DNA of 64,000 bases from positions 62,001 through 126,000 of the forward strand of contig NZ_JAGIQA010000015.1 in the NCBI RefSeq assembly GCF_017814975.1, written 5' to 3'. Of the stretch, positions 9,278 through 18,101 are shown in pieces. Numbering within the stretch: the stretch's first letter is position 1; each line of letters begins with the position of its first letter. The translations under genes and the position numbers were made by a program. A model generated the notes under the pieces. The model saw only the letters and a list, made by a program, of their open reading frames with translations. It did not search any database and was not told the origin of the DNA. The DNA comes from Cupriavidus consociatus (lineage in GTDB: Bacteria; Pseudomonadota; Gammaproteobacteria; Burkholderiales; Burkholderiaceae).

Positions 9278-9784
9278 CTATTGTTGTGAGCGACCGCTTC
9301 TGGCCCGGGAGCTGACTTCCATGCTTCGAAAGATGGATTCCCGGCCGAACCAGCCTTCCACCGGTGCAGAGGTAGATAAGTCATCGAAGCTGACTGGCCT
9401 TGATATCCGCTCGCCAATTTCCGAGCAATAGCGCACCGGCTTGCCGTCTGCAAGAAGGGCGATGAGGCAGCCGAACAGTGGTACGCCGCAGATAAAGCTC
9501 TTCGTGCCGTCGATGGGGTCGATGACCCAGCCGAGTCCGGCACCGATGGAGCCGCCGGATTCCTCGCCGAAAAAGCCATGGTGTGGGTAGCGGTTGGCAA
9601 TCAGCGAACGAAGTTTCGATTCGATTTCCCGGTCGGCCCGCGTGACGGGAGTCGCATCCGACTTGATTGCGATTTCCACGTCCGACCGGAAATAATGCAT
9701 GGCCTTGTCGCGAGCGATGTCGGCCAACTCGCCGGCAAAAGCGGATAGGGCCCGGAGTTCGTCAGCGTTCACTTGAGACTCCAT
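9278..9784 (-). pseudogene. Truncated inositol-monophosphatase-family gene (histidinol-phosphatase-like)
   Basis: The first 115 or so residues match the family well: a helical start, SDATPVTRADREIE near residue 42, the metal-binding GEES near residue 73 and DPIDGTKSF near residue 92. After CLIALLADGKPV the expected continuation (second metal aspartate motif and the C-terminal half) is missing and the frame runs on with unrelated sequence to residue 168; functional members have about 255-265 residues. The cut and the surrounding remnants indicate a deleted, inactive gene. Confidence 0.75.
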
Positions 9785-9802
9785 GATGGGACGCAGTAGC
9801 AG

Positions 9803-10057
9803 TTAGCCCGCCCTGGATGCCACGTTCTGTAGTCGCTCGATCAGCCATTCCGCAGCGGGCGACAGTGTCCAGCCGCTCAGGGTGACGATGCCGATGTGGA
9901 AAGCCCGGTCCGGTGTCGGCGAGAGATTGAGCGCGACCAGAGCACTGCTGTCAAGTTCTGAGCGGACTGCCGTGTTGACTGCGAGCAGGACGGCATCGCT
10001 CTCAAGAGTCACACTGATCAGGAGCGGCACGAAATCACTGATCAAGTGAATGGGCAC
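9803..10057 (-). pseudogene. Remnant of a LysR-type regulator (C-terminal end only)
   Basis: About 85 codons resemble the last part of a LysR substrate-binding domain: SDFVPLLISVTLESDAVLLA, then SALVALNLSPTP, GIVTLSGWTLSPAAEWLIE. No helix-turn-helix or first half of the effector domain precedes it; the frame continues upstream to 10249 with sequence of no family character. It is a broken gene, part of the decayed stretch between 9.3 and 11.2 kb. Confidence 0.6.
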
Positions 10058-10282
10058 TGGGAGCGTCTCGCATGGCGCAGCTTGCGCAGATCCATGGTGC
10101 GTGTTCCTTCCCAGAAGGGCTTCAATACATTGCACCGGACGCCAGGCTATTGCAATCCCCCGCGTCAGTACAGATGTCGTCTGGATGGGTTTGGAAAACC
10201 GTTGCAGCGATAGCAAAGGGGGCGGCTTTATACGGAGTGCGCCAGGCAATTGCAGAAACGGCGGCCCTCCACCCTAGCCACG

Positions 10283-10615
10283 CTAACCTGGTTGAGCCAC
10301 ATGAGATGCAAGGCGCGAGTCTCGCATCGCACAGGATTCGCCCAGTACCAGATCCAGGGGCACAGTGACATTGCGTGGCGAAGCATCGACGATGCCTTCA
10401 AGCCGGTCGAGCATCAGTCGCGCGGCGGCTTCCGCCGCGGCTTCGATATTGAAGCGCAGGGTTGTCAGCGGCGGGTACATCAGCTCAGGGGTTTCCGGTG
10501 TACCAATTCCGATCACCGAGAGGTTGCGCGGAATCTCCAGGCCCGCCTTGCGCGCAGCATAGACGGCGCCAGAAAGCAGGCGCGTGCCAACGAAGGCTTT
10601 GTCACTCATCTGGCC
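10283..10615 (-). pseudogene. Remnant of a LacI-family regulator (C-terminal end only)
   Basis: The frame contains the C-terminal lobe of a LacI/GalR periplasmic-binding-like domain: AVYAARKAGLEIPRNLSVIG, then PPLTTLRFNIEAAAEAAARL and PLDLVLGESC, the standard ending of these proteins. The DNA-binding domain and about two thirds of the effector domain are absent, and the frame upstream (to 10759) has no family similarity. A normal member has about 340 residues. Confidence 0.65.
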
Positions 10616-10829
10616 AACTACAACGAACACCACAAGGGTCGTATCGGCTCTGACTATTGTTTCGGTGAACCTCTTGCAGTATCTGTATCGGCAGGCAGGG
10701 GCACCGGAATACCAGATCCGACTGAAGTGGCGGCAGAACACGGTAGCGCTATGGGACAACCGCGCTGTAGTTATTGGGATTTCCTACTGCGGCCACCTGC
10801 CCGTGCCATGACACGGGCGGATTTCGTCG

Positions 10830-11222
10830 TTGAAGTGCATGGTGTCCCAGGGATCGGTCAATTTCTCGATACACTACTCGTTCGGCGTGGGGGCCCCCGC
10901 CATCGGTACCACGCCGATCACGCTGCCTACTGAAACGCCCGGCCACGCCGGCGACAATGCGGGTTGGGGAACATCGGTTTCGTATCTCGATGGCAGGTTC
11001 GGCGCATCTCTGTTCTTCGACCAATGGACGGGCATCCGCCATATCTTCTTGAGAGCGCATGCGAGCCTCGGAGAACAATCTGCCGTGCGCTACGCCCCCT
11101 TGGAAGCACACGCAGATTGGGGGCGATCCGTCGCCGGAGCTCCGGAATTGGTGGAGCATGAACTAAAATGGGGACTCGCTAGCGATAGTCCGTCAGCGTG
11201 GGCCCAGCAGACATCCGAATGA
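10830..11222 (+). pseudogene. Possible remnant of a Gram-negative porin
   Basis: A short stretch with alternating aromatic and glycine residues (FSIHYSFGVG, then AGWGTSVSYLDGRFGASLFF) resembles beta strands of general porins, which carry N-W-x-x-G-x-x-Y patterns. There is no signal peptide and too little sequence for a barrel. It could equally be random open frame. It lies among clearly decayed genes. Confidence 0.22.
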
Positions 11223-11290
11223 CCGACTAATTGCGCCGTCCAGCGACGCTTAAAGCCGAACTTCTGCCGTTGGATCAATGACGGCGGAAA

Positions 11291-12241
11291 TCAACCGCCC
11301 GCCCGTCGCTGGCCGGGTGTGTCTTTAAATACCAATTTGTGGTCTTCCCCAAGCACCCGGCGAACCGATGCAACGAATCGCTCGACAGGCGGTGATTGCG
11401 CTTCCCGGCTATAGACGAACTCGACGTCAAACTCGACCTCCAGCCCCTTGAGCGGCAACAGGCTTACGGACGGCGGGCACGCCGCCCGTGTGCTGGCAGG
11501 TACGAATGCATAGCCCATCCCTGCGGCGACCAGCCCGAGCATGGTTGGGATATCCGCACCGATCTGGGCGATGTGTGGAACAAAGCCTGCCTTGGCGCAT
11601 TCAGTGATCAGCGCGTCATGCTGTGGGGCAGATCGATCCCGACTAAACCAGATAAATCTCTGCGTCGCGACATCTGCCAGCTTTTTGGGGGTAGTCCTTG
11701 AGTTTTTGACCAGGGCAGGCATGGCCAGCACGAAGCCTTCACGCAGGAGACGAATGCCCTGAAGCGATGGGTCATCTTTGGACCGGAATGCGAGTATGCC
11801 GCCGTCCAACTCGCCGTTTCGGATAGATTGCGCCTGTTGCAACGACAACATTGGCTCGACGGAAAGCACCACGTCGGCTTGATGTTCCCGGAAGTCTTTG
11901 AGTATTGCGAGGGCTTCCGGCAAGACCAGATAGTTTGGCAGCGCGCCAATTTTCAGTGTTCCACCGAGCCCTTGCCCGATACGGTGCGCGCGGTCGCGCG
12001 CATCAAGCGTATTGCGCAGCAACTGCTTCGCGTCATTCAGAAAGCTCACGCCAGCGGGGGTGAGCCTTACTCCTTTCGCATGCCGGACAAATAACGGCGC
12101 GCCAATGTAGTCCTCCAGGTCTTTGACCTGACGTGACAGCGCAGGCTGCACGATGTTCAGTGTGCGGGCTGCCGCAACGATGCTCCGCGCTTCGGCCACA
12201 GCGATGAAATAGCGCAAATGGCGTATCTCGATGGTTTGCAT
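11291..12241 (-). CDS. LysR-family transcriptional regulator (LTTR 1)
   Basis: 316 residues. The N-terminal winged helix-turn-helix shows HLRYFIAVAEARSIVAAART and QPALSRQVKDLEDYIGAPLF; the effector domain begins near residue 90 (GGTLKIGALPNYLVLPEAL). The ATG at 12241 puts the HTH at the normal position; a longer frame upstream adds an unrelated leader. It is divergent from the deacylase/MHS/dehydratase operon, the usual LTTR arrangement, so it is the likely regulator of that operon. Candidate binding repeats lie in the shared intergenic region. Confidence 0.92.
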   Translation of the reverse strand: MQTIEIRHLRYFIAVAEARSIVAAARTLNIVQPALSRQVKDLEDYIGAPLFVRHAKGVRLTPAGVSFLNDAKQLLRNTLDARDRAHRIGQGLGGTLKIGALPNYLVLPEALAILKDFREHQADVVLSVEPMLSLQQAQSIRNGELDGGILAFRSKDDPSLQGIRLLREGFVLAMPALVKNSRTTPKKLADVATQRFIWFSRDRSAPQHDALITECAKAGFVPHIAQIGADIPTMLGLVAAGMGYAFVPASTRAACPPSVSLLPLKGLEVEFDVEFVYSREAQSPPVERFVASVRRVLGEDHKLVFKDTPGQRRAGG

Positions 12242-12286
12242 TTTTTTCTCCGCCGAGGGCAACTCAGGCCTTGGCCTATGCTTACA

Positions 12287-12324
12287 AAGTATAGCTGTTG
12301 AAACTATCAAGTATTTGAAAGTAT
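12287..12324. promoter_or_regulatory. Three AAGTAT repeats in the divergent LysR/deacylase promoter
   Basis: AAGTAT occurs at 12287-12292, 12309-12314 and 12319-12324, with start-to-start steps of 22 and 10 bases, close to two and one helical turns. They lie in an AT-rich island between the LysR start (12241) and the deacylase start (12379). They may be LTTR half-sites; this is inference. Confidence 0.35.
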
Positions 12325-12378
12325 GGCATGGCGAGTCTATCTTCAGGTCTCCCATGAGCAACCAACGGCAGGCAAGCG

Positions 12379-13458
12379 ATGACGCGTGACGCAAGAGAGC
12401 CTTTCCCAAAAACCCTCCTCCCGGTCAGCAGTGAGGGGACTGCGCGAAAGCACCTGGTTTTCACCGATGTCGAACTCCATCGCGAGGGCAGACAGGTGGG
12501 GTATTTCCACATTCCTCACTCGCCCGACGATGACGCATGGGGTACGACACGGATCCCGATCGCGGTGCTGAGTCATGGCGACGGGCCTACCGTTCTGCTG
12601 GAGGCGGGGAATCACGGCGACGAATATGAAGGACAGATCGTGCTTGGTGAGATCATCCGGGATCTCGATATCAGCAGGTTGCGAGGGCGACTGATCGTCA
12701 TCCCGGCAATCAACCTCCCGGCCGCGATTGCCGGCAAGCGAAACTCACCGATTGACGGACTCAATTTCAATCGCGCCTTTCCGGGGGATCCGAACGGATC
12801 CGTGACCCAGCAGATTGCAGCCTTTGTGAATGATGTTCTGATGGCAGCGAGCGATGCTTTCATCAGTCTTCATTCCGGGGGCAGTTCACTGGATATTCTC
12901 CCTAGCAGCATCGTTCACTGCACCGGCGATACGTCGCATACCGAGCGTAACCTGGCGGCAGCAGCGGCATTTGGTGCGCCGATCTCAGTCGTGTTGGACA
13001 ACCTGGGGGACACGCGTACTGCCGCCAGTGCGGCGATGACGGCGGGATTGATCACGCTGAGCGTGGAGATGGCTGGGCAGGGGACCGTTTCGCGCGAGGC
13101 GCTCACAATTTGCCGGCGCGGCGTCCGGAGCGTCCTGCGCCATCTAGGGGTCCTGAAAGACGTCGCGCCCGCGACACCGACGCCGGCCGCGATGCGCTAC
13201 GAAGTGCCAGGTCCTGCAGCCTATGTCATCGCCAATGCGGATGGCGTGTTCGAACCGCTCTTCTCTATTGGAGAGCCGGTCGAAGCCGGTCAGGTGGCAG
13301 GGCGAATCCATTTCCCGAGCGATCCCGGCCGCGCTCCGCTGGACCTCAGGTGCCAGCAAAGCGGGATCTTTTACGCGAAGCGACAGCCCGGCCTTGTGCG
13401 GCAAGGGAACTGCTGTGCAGTTGTTGCCTCACGAGCCGGGACGGCGAGCAACGCCTGA
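12379..13458 (+). CDS. Succinylglutamate desuccinylase/aspartoacylase-family zinc deacylase (DoeB-like)
   Basis: 359-residue M14-type zinc amidohydrolase. Near residue 78 GNHGDEYEGQ supplies the H-x-x-E zinc ligands, GLNFNRAFPGDP near residue 131 is the substrate-binding arginine region, and SLHSGG near residue 162 supplies the third zinc ligand. The C-terminal part has the beta-rich GVFEPLFSIGEPVEAGQ domain typical of the DoeB/N-acetyl-diaminobutyrate deacetylase branch. It removes an acyl group from an amino acid or similar amide; the real substrate is unknown. It is first in an operon with a transporter and a PLP enzyme, divergent from LTTR 1. Confidence 0.85.
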   Translation: MTRDAREPFPKTLLPVSSEGTARKHLVFTDVELHREGRQVGYFHIPHSPDDDAWGTTRIPIAVLSHGDGPTVLLEAGNHGDEYEGQIVLGEIIRDLDISRLRGRLIVIPAINLPAAIAGKRNSPIDGLNFNRAFPGDPNGSVTQQIAAFVNDVLMAASDAFISLHSGGSSLDILPSSIVHCTGDTSHTERNLAAAAAFGAPISVVLDNLGDTRTAASAAMTAGLITLSVEMAGQGTVSREALTICRRGVRSVLRHLGVLKDVAPATPTPAAMRYEVPGPAAYVIANADGVFEPLFSIGEPVEAGQVAGRIHFPSDPGRAPLDLRCQQSGIFYAKRQPGLVRQGNCCAVVASRAGTASNA

Positions 13459-13506
13459 TTGGCTGCAGCCCGGGCAAGAGATATCCATAAGAGAAGAGGA
13501 GACATC

Positions 13507-14838
13507 ATGGGCGAATCGAAAACACATCATGGACCCGATGCGGTTCAAAGGAAGGCGATCGCAGCCGCCGTTGCAGGGTGCGCGCTCGAATGGTATGACT
13601 TCGCCGTATACGGCTTCTTTGCACTCACCATATCGAAGCTCTTCTTTCCATCGGACGAGGGTTCGGTGTCCCTGCTGTTAGGGGTCGCAACCTTTGGCGT
13701 AGGCTTCATCATGCGCCCGGTAGGTGCGATCGTGCTGGGCTCGGTTGCGGATCGGCATAGCAGATCCGCGGCGCTGTCGCTCACGATCTTGCTGATGGTC
13801 ATCGGTACCGCCATGATCGCTTTCGCACCGACCTATGCGCAAGCAGGAATCTGGGCGCCGCTCATGATCGTTGCCGCACGGCTTATCCAAGGCTTCTCGG
13901 CGGGAGGGGAGATGGGCGTGGCGACGGCCCTGCTGATCGAATCTGCCCCCCACAGCCGCCGAGGCTTATATGGAAGCTGGCAGCAGGTAGCTCAGTCCAC
14001 CGCACTGCTGTTTGGATCCGGCCTCGGGGCATTGCTGTCGTCAACGTTGACGGCTGCGCAGATGGACGAATGGGGCTGGCGCATCCCGTTCATGCTGGGG
14101 CTGGTGATCGGACCGATCGGTTGGTACATTCGCCGGAAGTTGCCGGAGCCAGAGCACGCAAGCAGTGAGGCATCGGTGGCACGTCGTCGTGCTCCGTTAA
14201 GGTCGGTGCTGCGCGACCACCGCGCCGAAACCGTCGCAGGCCTTGGAATTACCACTGTATGGACGGTCTGCTCGTATTTTTTCCTGGTCTATATGCCGAC
14301 CTATGCGGCGACTCAACTACAGATTGAGCTGTCCAGTTCGCTGGCCAGCAATGCAATCGGGCTGGTGATGCTGCTTGTGCTCGCGCCGCTGTTCGGTAGC
14401 CTCTCGGATCGTTGGGGCCGCTACCGGATTATTCTGGTGGGCATTGCCGGAGTCCTGGTGACTTGCTATCCCGCGATCGTCGCTCTCCAGCGTGTGCCCA
14501 GCCTCGGGATGCTGATCTGCGTCCAACTCTGGATGGCAATGCTCGTTGCGGCAATCGCCGGCCCCGCGCCGGCTGCCATGGCGGAGCTTTTTCCGCAGGA
14601 GGTCCGGTCCACCGGTATTTCGATCGGCTACAACGCCGCCGTGGTGGTCTTCGGTGGCTTTGCCCCCCTGATCGCGACCTGGCTTATCCGAGTCTGCCAG
14701 AGTGGTTCGGCGCCCGCCTGGTATGTCTCTGCAAGTGCAGCCTTGAGCTTGATGGCGCTGGCCTGGTCCACACGCACCATTGGCGCGGCCAGTCGGGCAA
14801 AGCCCATCATGCCAACCGCGCCGGATACACCTGCGTGA
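13507..14838 (+). CDS. MFS transporter of the metabolite:H+ symporter (MHS) family
   Basis: 443-residue inner-membrane symporter with about 12 transmembrane segments. Motifs: LEWYDFAVYGFFA in helix 1, RPVGAIVLGSVADRHSR between helices 2 and 3 (the MFS A-motif), RLIQGFSAGGEMG in helix 4, and GSLSDRWGRYR in the second half. The ATG at 13507 has a GAAGAGGAG ribosome site. MHS members import organic acids, amino-acid derivatives or compatible solutes. Placed between a deacylase and a dehydratase, it probably imports the operon's substrate. Confidence 0.92.
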   Translation: MGESKTHHGPDAVQRKAIAAAVAGCALEWYDFAVYGFFALTISKLFFPSDEGSVSLLLGVATFGVGFIMRPVGAIVLGSVADRHSRSAALSLTILLMVIGTAMIAFAPTYAQAGIWAPLMIVAARLIQGFSAGGEMGVATALLIESAPHSRRGLYGSWQQVAQSTALLFGSGLGALLSSTLTAAQMDEWGWRIPFMLGLVIGPIGWYIRRKLPEPEHASSEASVARRRAPLRSVLRDHRAETVAGLGITTVWTVCSYFFLVYMPTYAATQLQIELSSSLASNAIGLVMLLVLAPLFGSLSDRWGRYRIILVGIAGVLVTCYPAIVALQRVPSLGMLICVQLWMAMLVAAIAGPAPAAMAELFPQEVRSTGISIGYNAAVVVFGGFAPLIATWLIRVCQSGSAPAWYVSASAALSLMALAWSTRTIGAASRAKPIMPTAPDTPA

Positions 14839-14867
14839 ATCCCGTCAGCATTTTCCTTTTTTCGGCC

Positions 14868-15782
14868 ATGACTCTGTATATCCATACACCACTGCTTCGT
14901 TCGCAGTCCAACTCCATCCGTCTGGGCAAAACTGTCTGGCTCAAGATGGAGGGCCTGCAACCGTCTGGTTCATTCAAGTTGCGCGGGATTTCACATGCAT
15001 GCACCTGGCATATGGAACGTGGCGCCAAACACTTTGTTTCCTCATCAGGGGGCAACGCCGGCATGGCTGTCGCATATTGCGGCCGAATTCTCGGTTTGCC
15101 CGTAACAGTGGTTGTGCCGGAAAGCACATCTGCGCGGGCGAGAGCCTTGATCGGACTGGAAGGTGCAAGTCTCGTTGTCCACGGCAAATCCTGGGCGGAA
15201 GCCAATGCATATGCCATGTCACTGCTCACCGAACATACAGCATTCATCCATCCCTTCGACGACGCATTGCTATGGGAAGGCCATGCAACGCTGATTGACG
15301 AAGTTGCACAAGCTGGTGTCAGGCCGGGAGCCGTACTGCTATCCGTAGGCGGAGGTGGTCTGCTTTGCGGCGTACTGGAGGGAATGACGCGCAATGGCTG
15401 GGGCGACGTCCCCGTGGTTGCGGTTGAAACCGAAGGTGCTGCTAGCTACTCGGCATCGATCGCTGTGGGCAGGCCGGTATCATTGCCAGAAATTACCAGC
15501 ATAGCGACGTCGCTTGGTGCCAGAAGTCCCTGCCAGCAAGCCGTCGACTGGGCTCAACGTCATCCGATCCGGAGCGTGGTCGTATCAGATGCCGCTGCGG
15601 TGGCTGCTTGCCTCCGATTACTGGATGAGCATCGCGTGTTAGTGGAGCCTGCATGTGGCGCCACGCTGGCTGCGCTGGACCACGATATCTCGGAACTCAA
15701 TGCGGCGGAGGATGTCCTGGTGGTCGTTTGCGGGGGAGCCAGTGCCACCGTAGCGGATCTACTGGCATGGCAGCGCCCTTGA
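14868..15782 (+). CDS. PLP-dependent serine/threonine dehydratase-like enzyme
   Basis: 304-residue fold-type II PLP enzyme of the short L-serine/threonine dehydratase branch (no ACT domain). The PLP lysine is K37 in PSGSFKLRG, the phosphate-side loop is SSGGNAGMAVA near residue 56, and the glycine-rich SVGGGGLLCG is near residue 157. It would deaminate a beta-hydroxy or beta-substituted amino acid to a 2-oxo acid through an enamine/imine. A GTG at 14835 overlapping the transporter stop codon (GTGA) is an alternative start. The RidA gene further down would hydrolyse the reactive imine, which supports the dehydratase assignment. Confidence 0.85.
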   Translation: MTLYIHTPLLRSQSNSIRLGKTVWLKMEGLQPSGSFKLRGISHACTWHMERGAKHFVSSSGGNAGMAVAYCGRILGLPVTVVVPESTSARARALIGLEGASLVVHGKSWAEANAYAMSLLTEHTAFIHPFDDALLWEGHATLIDEVAQAGVRPGAVLLSVGGGGLLCGVLEGMTRNGWGDVPVVAVETEGAASYSASIAVGRPVSLPEITSIATSLGARSPCQQAVDWAQRHPIRSVVVSDAAAVAACLRLLDEHRVLVEPACGATLAALDHDISELNAAEDVLVVVCGGASATVADLLAWQRP

Positions 15783-15825
15783 CAAGGGGAACAGTCACGG
15801 TAGGGCCAGGCGCCGCGCCGTGTCG

Positions 15826-16245
15826 CGATATCGGGTCTGGTTCCACCCCATATCGCGCCGGACAGATCCAGTTGATGGTCAGTAATTTCACGTCCATGGA
15901 GCCGCAGGTGCGCGCTGGCCGAATTCGCGCGTTGGCCATCACGGGCCCGACCCGCTCGCCACTGTTGCCAAAGGTGCCAACGATCGCGGAAGCCGGGTTC
16001 CCCGCCGTCGAAATGGTAAAACCTGGGGTGGTGTCGTCGGGCCTGCCCGCATGCCCGCAGCGATTGTCCAGAAGCTGAACGCCGAGATCAACGCGATCCT
16101 GTCGGATCCCAAGATCATGAAGCAACCCGAAAGCCTGGGGGCGACCGTTGCGCCGGGTTCGCCGGCCCAGTTCGCGGATCTGATCAAAGCCGATGCCTCC
16201 AAATGGGGAGCAGTCATCAAGGCAGGTCACATCAGTATCGATTGA
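15826..16245 (+). pseudogene. Frameshifted C-terminal remnant of a TctC/Bug solute receptor
   Basis: Two frames together give the last 130 or so residues of a Bug receptor: first GQIQLMVSNFTSMEPQVRAG, IRALAITGPTRSPLLPKVPT, AEAGFPAVE, then a shift near 16045 and AAIVQKLNAEINAILSDPK to the end WGAVIKAGHISID. The N-terminal two thirds with the signal peptide are missing. It sits right after the PLP enzyme, so the operon once included its own Bug receptor. Confidence 0.75.
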
Positions 16246-16316
16246 TAGATGACGCCATTCGTCTTTCGAGGATTGGCAGTGTTGTGAATGAAGGATCGGG
16301 CGGTCGAAGGATAAAC

Positions 16317-17170
16317 ATGCGCAAGGAAGAAGTCATCGTTGTGGGCGGTGGCGTGGTTGGGGCGGCCATCGCCTTTGGTGCCGCGAAAGCCGGGGCGCCA
16401 GTCACATTGCTGGATCAGGGAGACATCGCCAATCGGGCGTCGCGTGACAACTTTGGGCTGGTATGGGCGCAGAGCAAGGGCGATGGGTTTCCTCGCTACG
16501 CCCGCTGGTCCCGGGAGGCCATCGATCATTGGAAACCCCTGGCCGACGAGTTGATGGAACTTACCGGGGTTGACGTCGACCTGCAGCAATCTGGCGGCTT
16601 CTGGGTCGGCTTCAGCGAAAAGGAAATGCGTGCCCGCCAGACGATGCTCGAGGGCCTCAGGAACACTGGCCCCGGGGTGCCTTACCAGATGATGGATCAT
16701 GCCGAACTGAAGCGCCATCTTCCGGCTATCGGTCCGAAAGTCGCCGGTGGCAGCTGGTGTCCGCTTGACGGTCACGTCAATCCGCTGAAACACGATCTGC
16801 CTCTGCCGGCGCAAAGAGAGGCGCCGTGGCGGCCTGGTGATCAGTGGGCATTGCTAAAACTCCTGGCCGGATCAAGGTAACGATCTCCGGCAAATGGATT
16901 GCCCGACGTGCCGTGGAGACGTTCCCAATCCTTGCCAACGTGCGCCTGGTTCGCGCCTGGGGCGCGCTGCGTGTGATGACGCCCGACGGAAGCCCGATCT
17001 ATCAGGAATCCGCGTCATGCCCGGGAGCCTTCGTCGCAACCAGTCACAGCGGCGTGACACTCGCAGGCACGCACACGTACGTCGTTGGCCCTTGGGTTGC
17101 GGCCTTCGGCGCTGCGCCAGACGACATCGAAGCTGCCCAGCTGATCTGGGTATTGGGCACGACTCCCTGA
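16317..17170 (+). pseudogene. Internally deleted FAD-dependent amino acid oxidase/dehydrogenase (DadA/OoxB-like)
   Basis: The 5' part encodes the FAD Rossmann motif VVGGGVVGAAIAFG near residue 12 and continues normally to DGHVNPLK near residue 160. The frame then degenerates and stops at 16880. In another frame, from about 16862 to 17170, the C-terminal end is recognisable: VETFPILANVRLVRAWGALR, MTPDGSPIY and TSHSGVTLAGTH. About 150 residues between the two parts are missing. Intact relatives, the beta subunits of opine or D-hydroxyproline oxidases, have about 375-400 residues. Confidence 0.78.
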
Positions 17171-17421
17171 TGGAGCAGTACCAGAGAGGTATCGTGGTGT
17201 CGGCGGGGCAGATCAGGAAGTATGTCGAGGTTGGCTGCCAAGGCCCGAATCAGACGAAAGCGTTTGGGCGTTGCGGCATGGGGCCATGTCAGGGGCGCCT
17301 GTGCGGATTGACGGTGACGGAGCTGATTGCGCAGGGGCGTGGCGTTTCGCCACAGGAAGTGGGCTATTACCGGATCCGCCCGCCGATCAAGCCCGTCACA
17401 TTGGGCGAGCTAGCGGGATAG
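17170..17421 (+). pseudogene. BFD-like [2Fe-2S] C-terminal fragment of an opine/hydroxyproline oxidase alpha subunit (OoxA/HcnB-like)
   Basis: 83 residues starting at an ATG that overlaps the previous stop (TGATG). GPNQTKAFGRCGMGPCQGRL followed by CGLTVTELIAQ and VGYYRIRPPIKPVTLGELA is the characteristic ending of OoxA-type alpha subunits (about 460 residues when complete). The preceding C-R-C pair that gives the first two iron-sulfur ligands is absent: the frame begins MEQYQRGIVVSAGQIRKYV, so the cluster could not form normally. It is either a stub of a deleted OoxA or a defective stand-alone small subunit. Confidence 0.65.
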
Positions 17422-17478
17422 CTTCGACTTCGGAATGTTTCTGTATGACGATCAAAAGCGCTGAATCAGGAGGATCCT

Positions 17479-17838
17479 ATGACTGAAATCCGGCGAATTG
17501 CCACGGATAAAAGACGTAGCCGCGCGGTAGCGTACAACGGCATGGTGTTTGTAGGCGGGCAGACCGCTGACGACCGTAGCCAGGACATTCGCGGCCAGAC
17601 CAGACAAACCTTGGCCAGGATCGAGAAGTTTCTGGCGGAAGCGGGGACCGACAAGAGTCGATTGCTCACGGCACAAATTTGGCTGAAGAACCTTGATAGG
17701 GATTTTGAAGGCATGAATGAAATCTGGGACGCATGGACGGCCCCGAATGCCGCGTCCACGCGCGCGACCGCGCAGTGCGAACTGGGTCATTCAGACATCC
17801 TGGTGGAAACTATCGTCTCCGCCGCAACAGCTGATTGA
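17479..17838 (+). CDS. RidA-family enamine/imine deaminase
   Basis: 119-residue YjgF/YER057c/UK114-family protein, normally a cytosolic trimer. The conserved core includes GMVFVGGQTADD, the QTRQTLARIEKFLAEAG helix and STRATAQCEL, whose arginine is the substrate carboxylate-binding residue of active RidA proteins. It hydrolyses 2-aminoacrylate-type enamines/imines released by PLP dehydratases and amino-acid oxidases. This fits its position at the end of an operon with both enzyme types (the oxidase now broken). A GGAGGAT ribosome site precedes the ATG. Confidence 0.9.
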   Translation: MTEIRRIATDKRRSRAVAYNGMVFVGGQTADDRSQDIRGQTRQTLARIEKFLAEAGTDKSRLLTAQIWLKNLDRDFEGMNEIWDAWTAPNAASTRATAQCELGHSDILVETIVSAATAD

Positions 17839-18044
17839 CGCACTCGCGATAATGGTCCGAAACAAGGAGCATTAGATGAGTGCAATGGGAAGAAAATCTT
17901 ATGATCGAAAGTGAGGAGGCACACCCTTACGGTTCAATGGATTGAGCCGCAATCGGTCGGCATGGGATGCCGCAGCATGGGCAGGCCGCCTGGCAGCAGG
18001 CCGCGACACTGCAGCATTCGTTGTTTTGACGACCTACCATAGGT

Positions 18045-18073
18045 AAAAACCCCGGGCACTCGCAATCCCGGGG
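18045..18073 (-). terminator. Rho-independent terminator of the HU gene
   Basis: On the minus strand CCCCGGG (18073-18067) pairs with CCCGGGG (18056-18050) around a 10-base loop, followed directly by TTTTT (18049-18045). It lies about 30 bases past the HU stop codon. This is a classic intrinsic terminator. Confidence 0.85.
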
Positions 18074-18101
18074 CTGCTTACTTTCTGCTCGCGACCTGCG
18101 A

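Noticed and set aside
17876..17914. Twelve-codon open frame after ridA with an AAGGAG ribosome site
   Set aside because: Could be the broken start of a lost operon gene, but is too short to identify.
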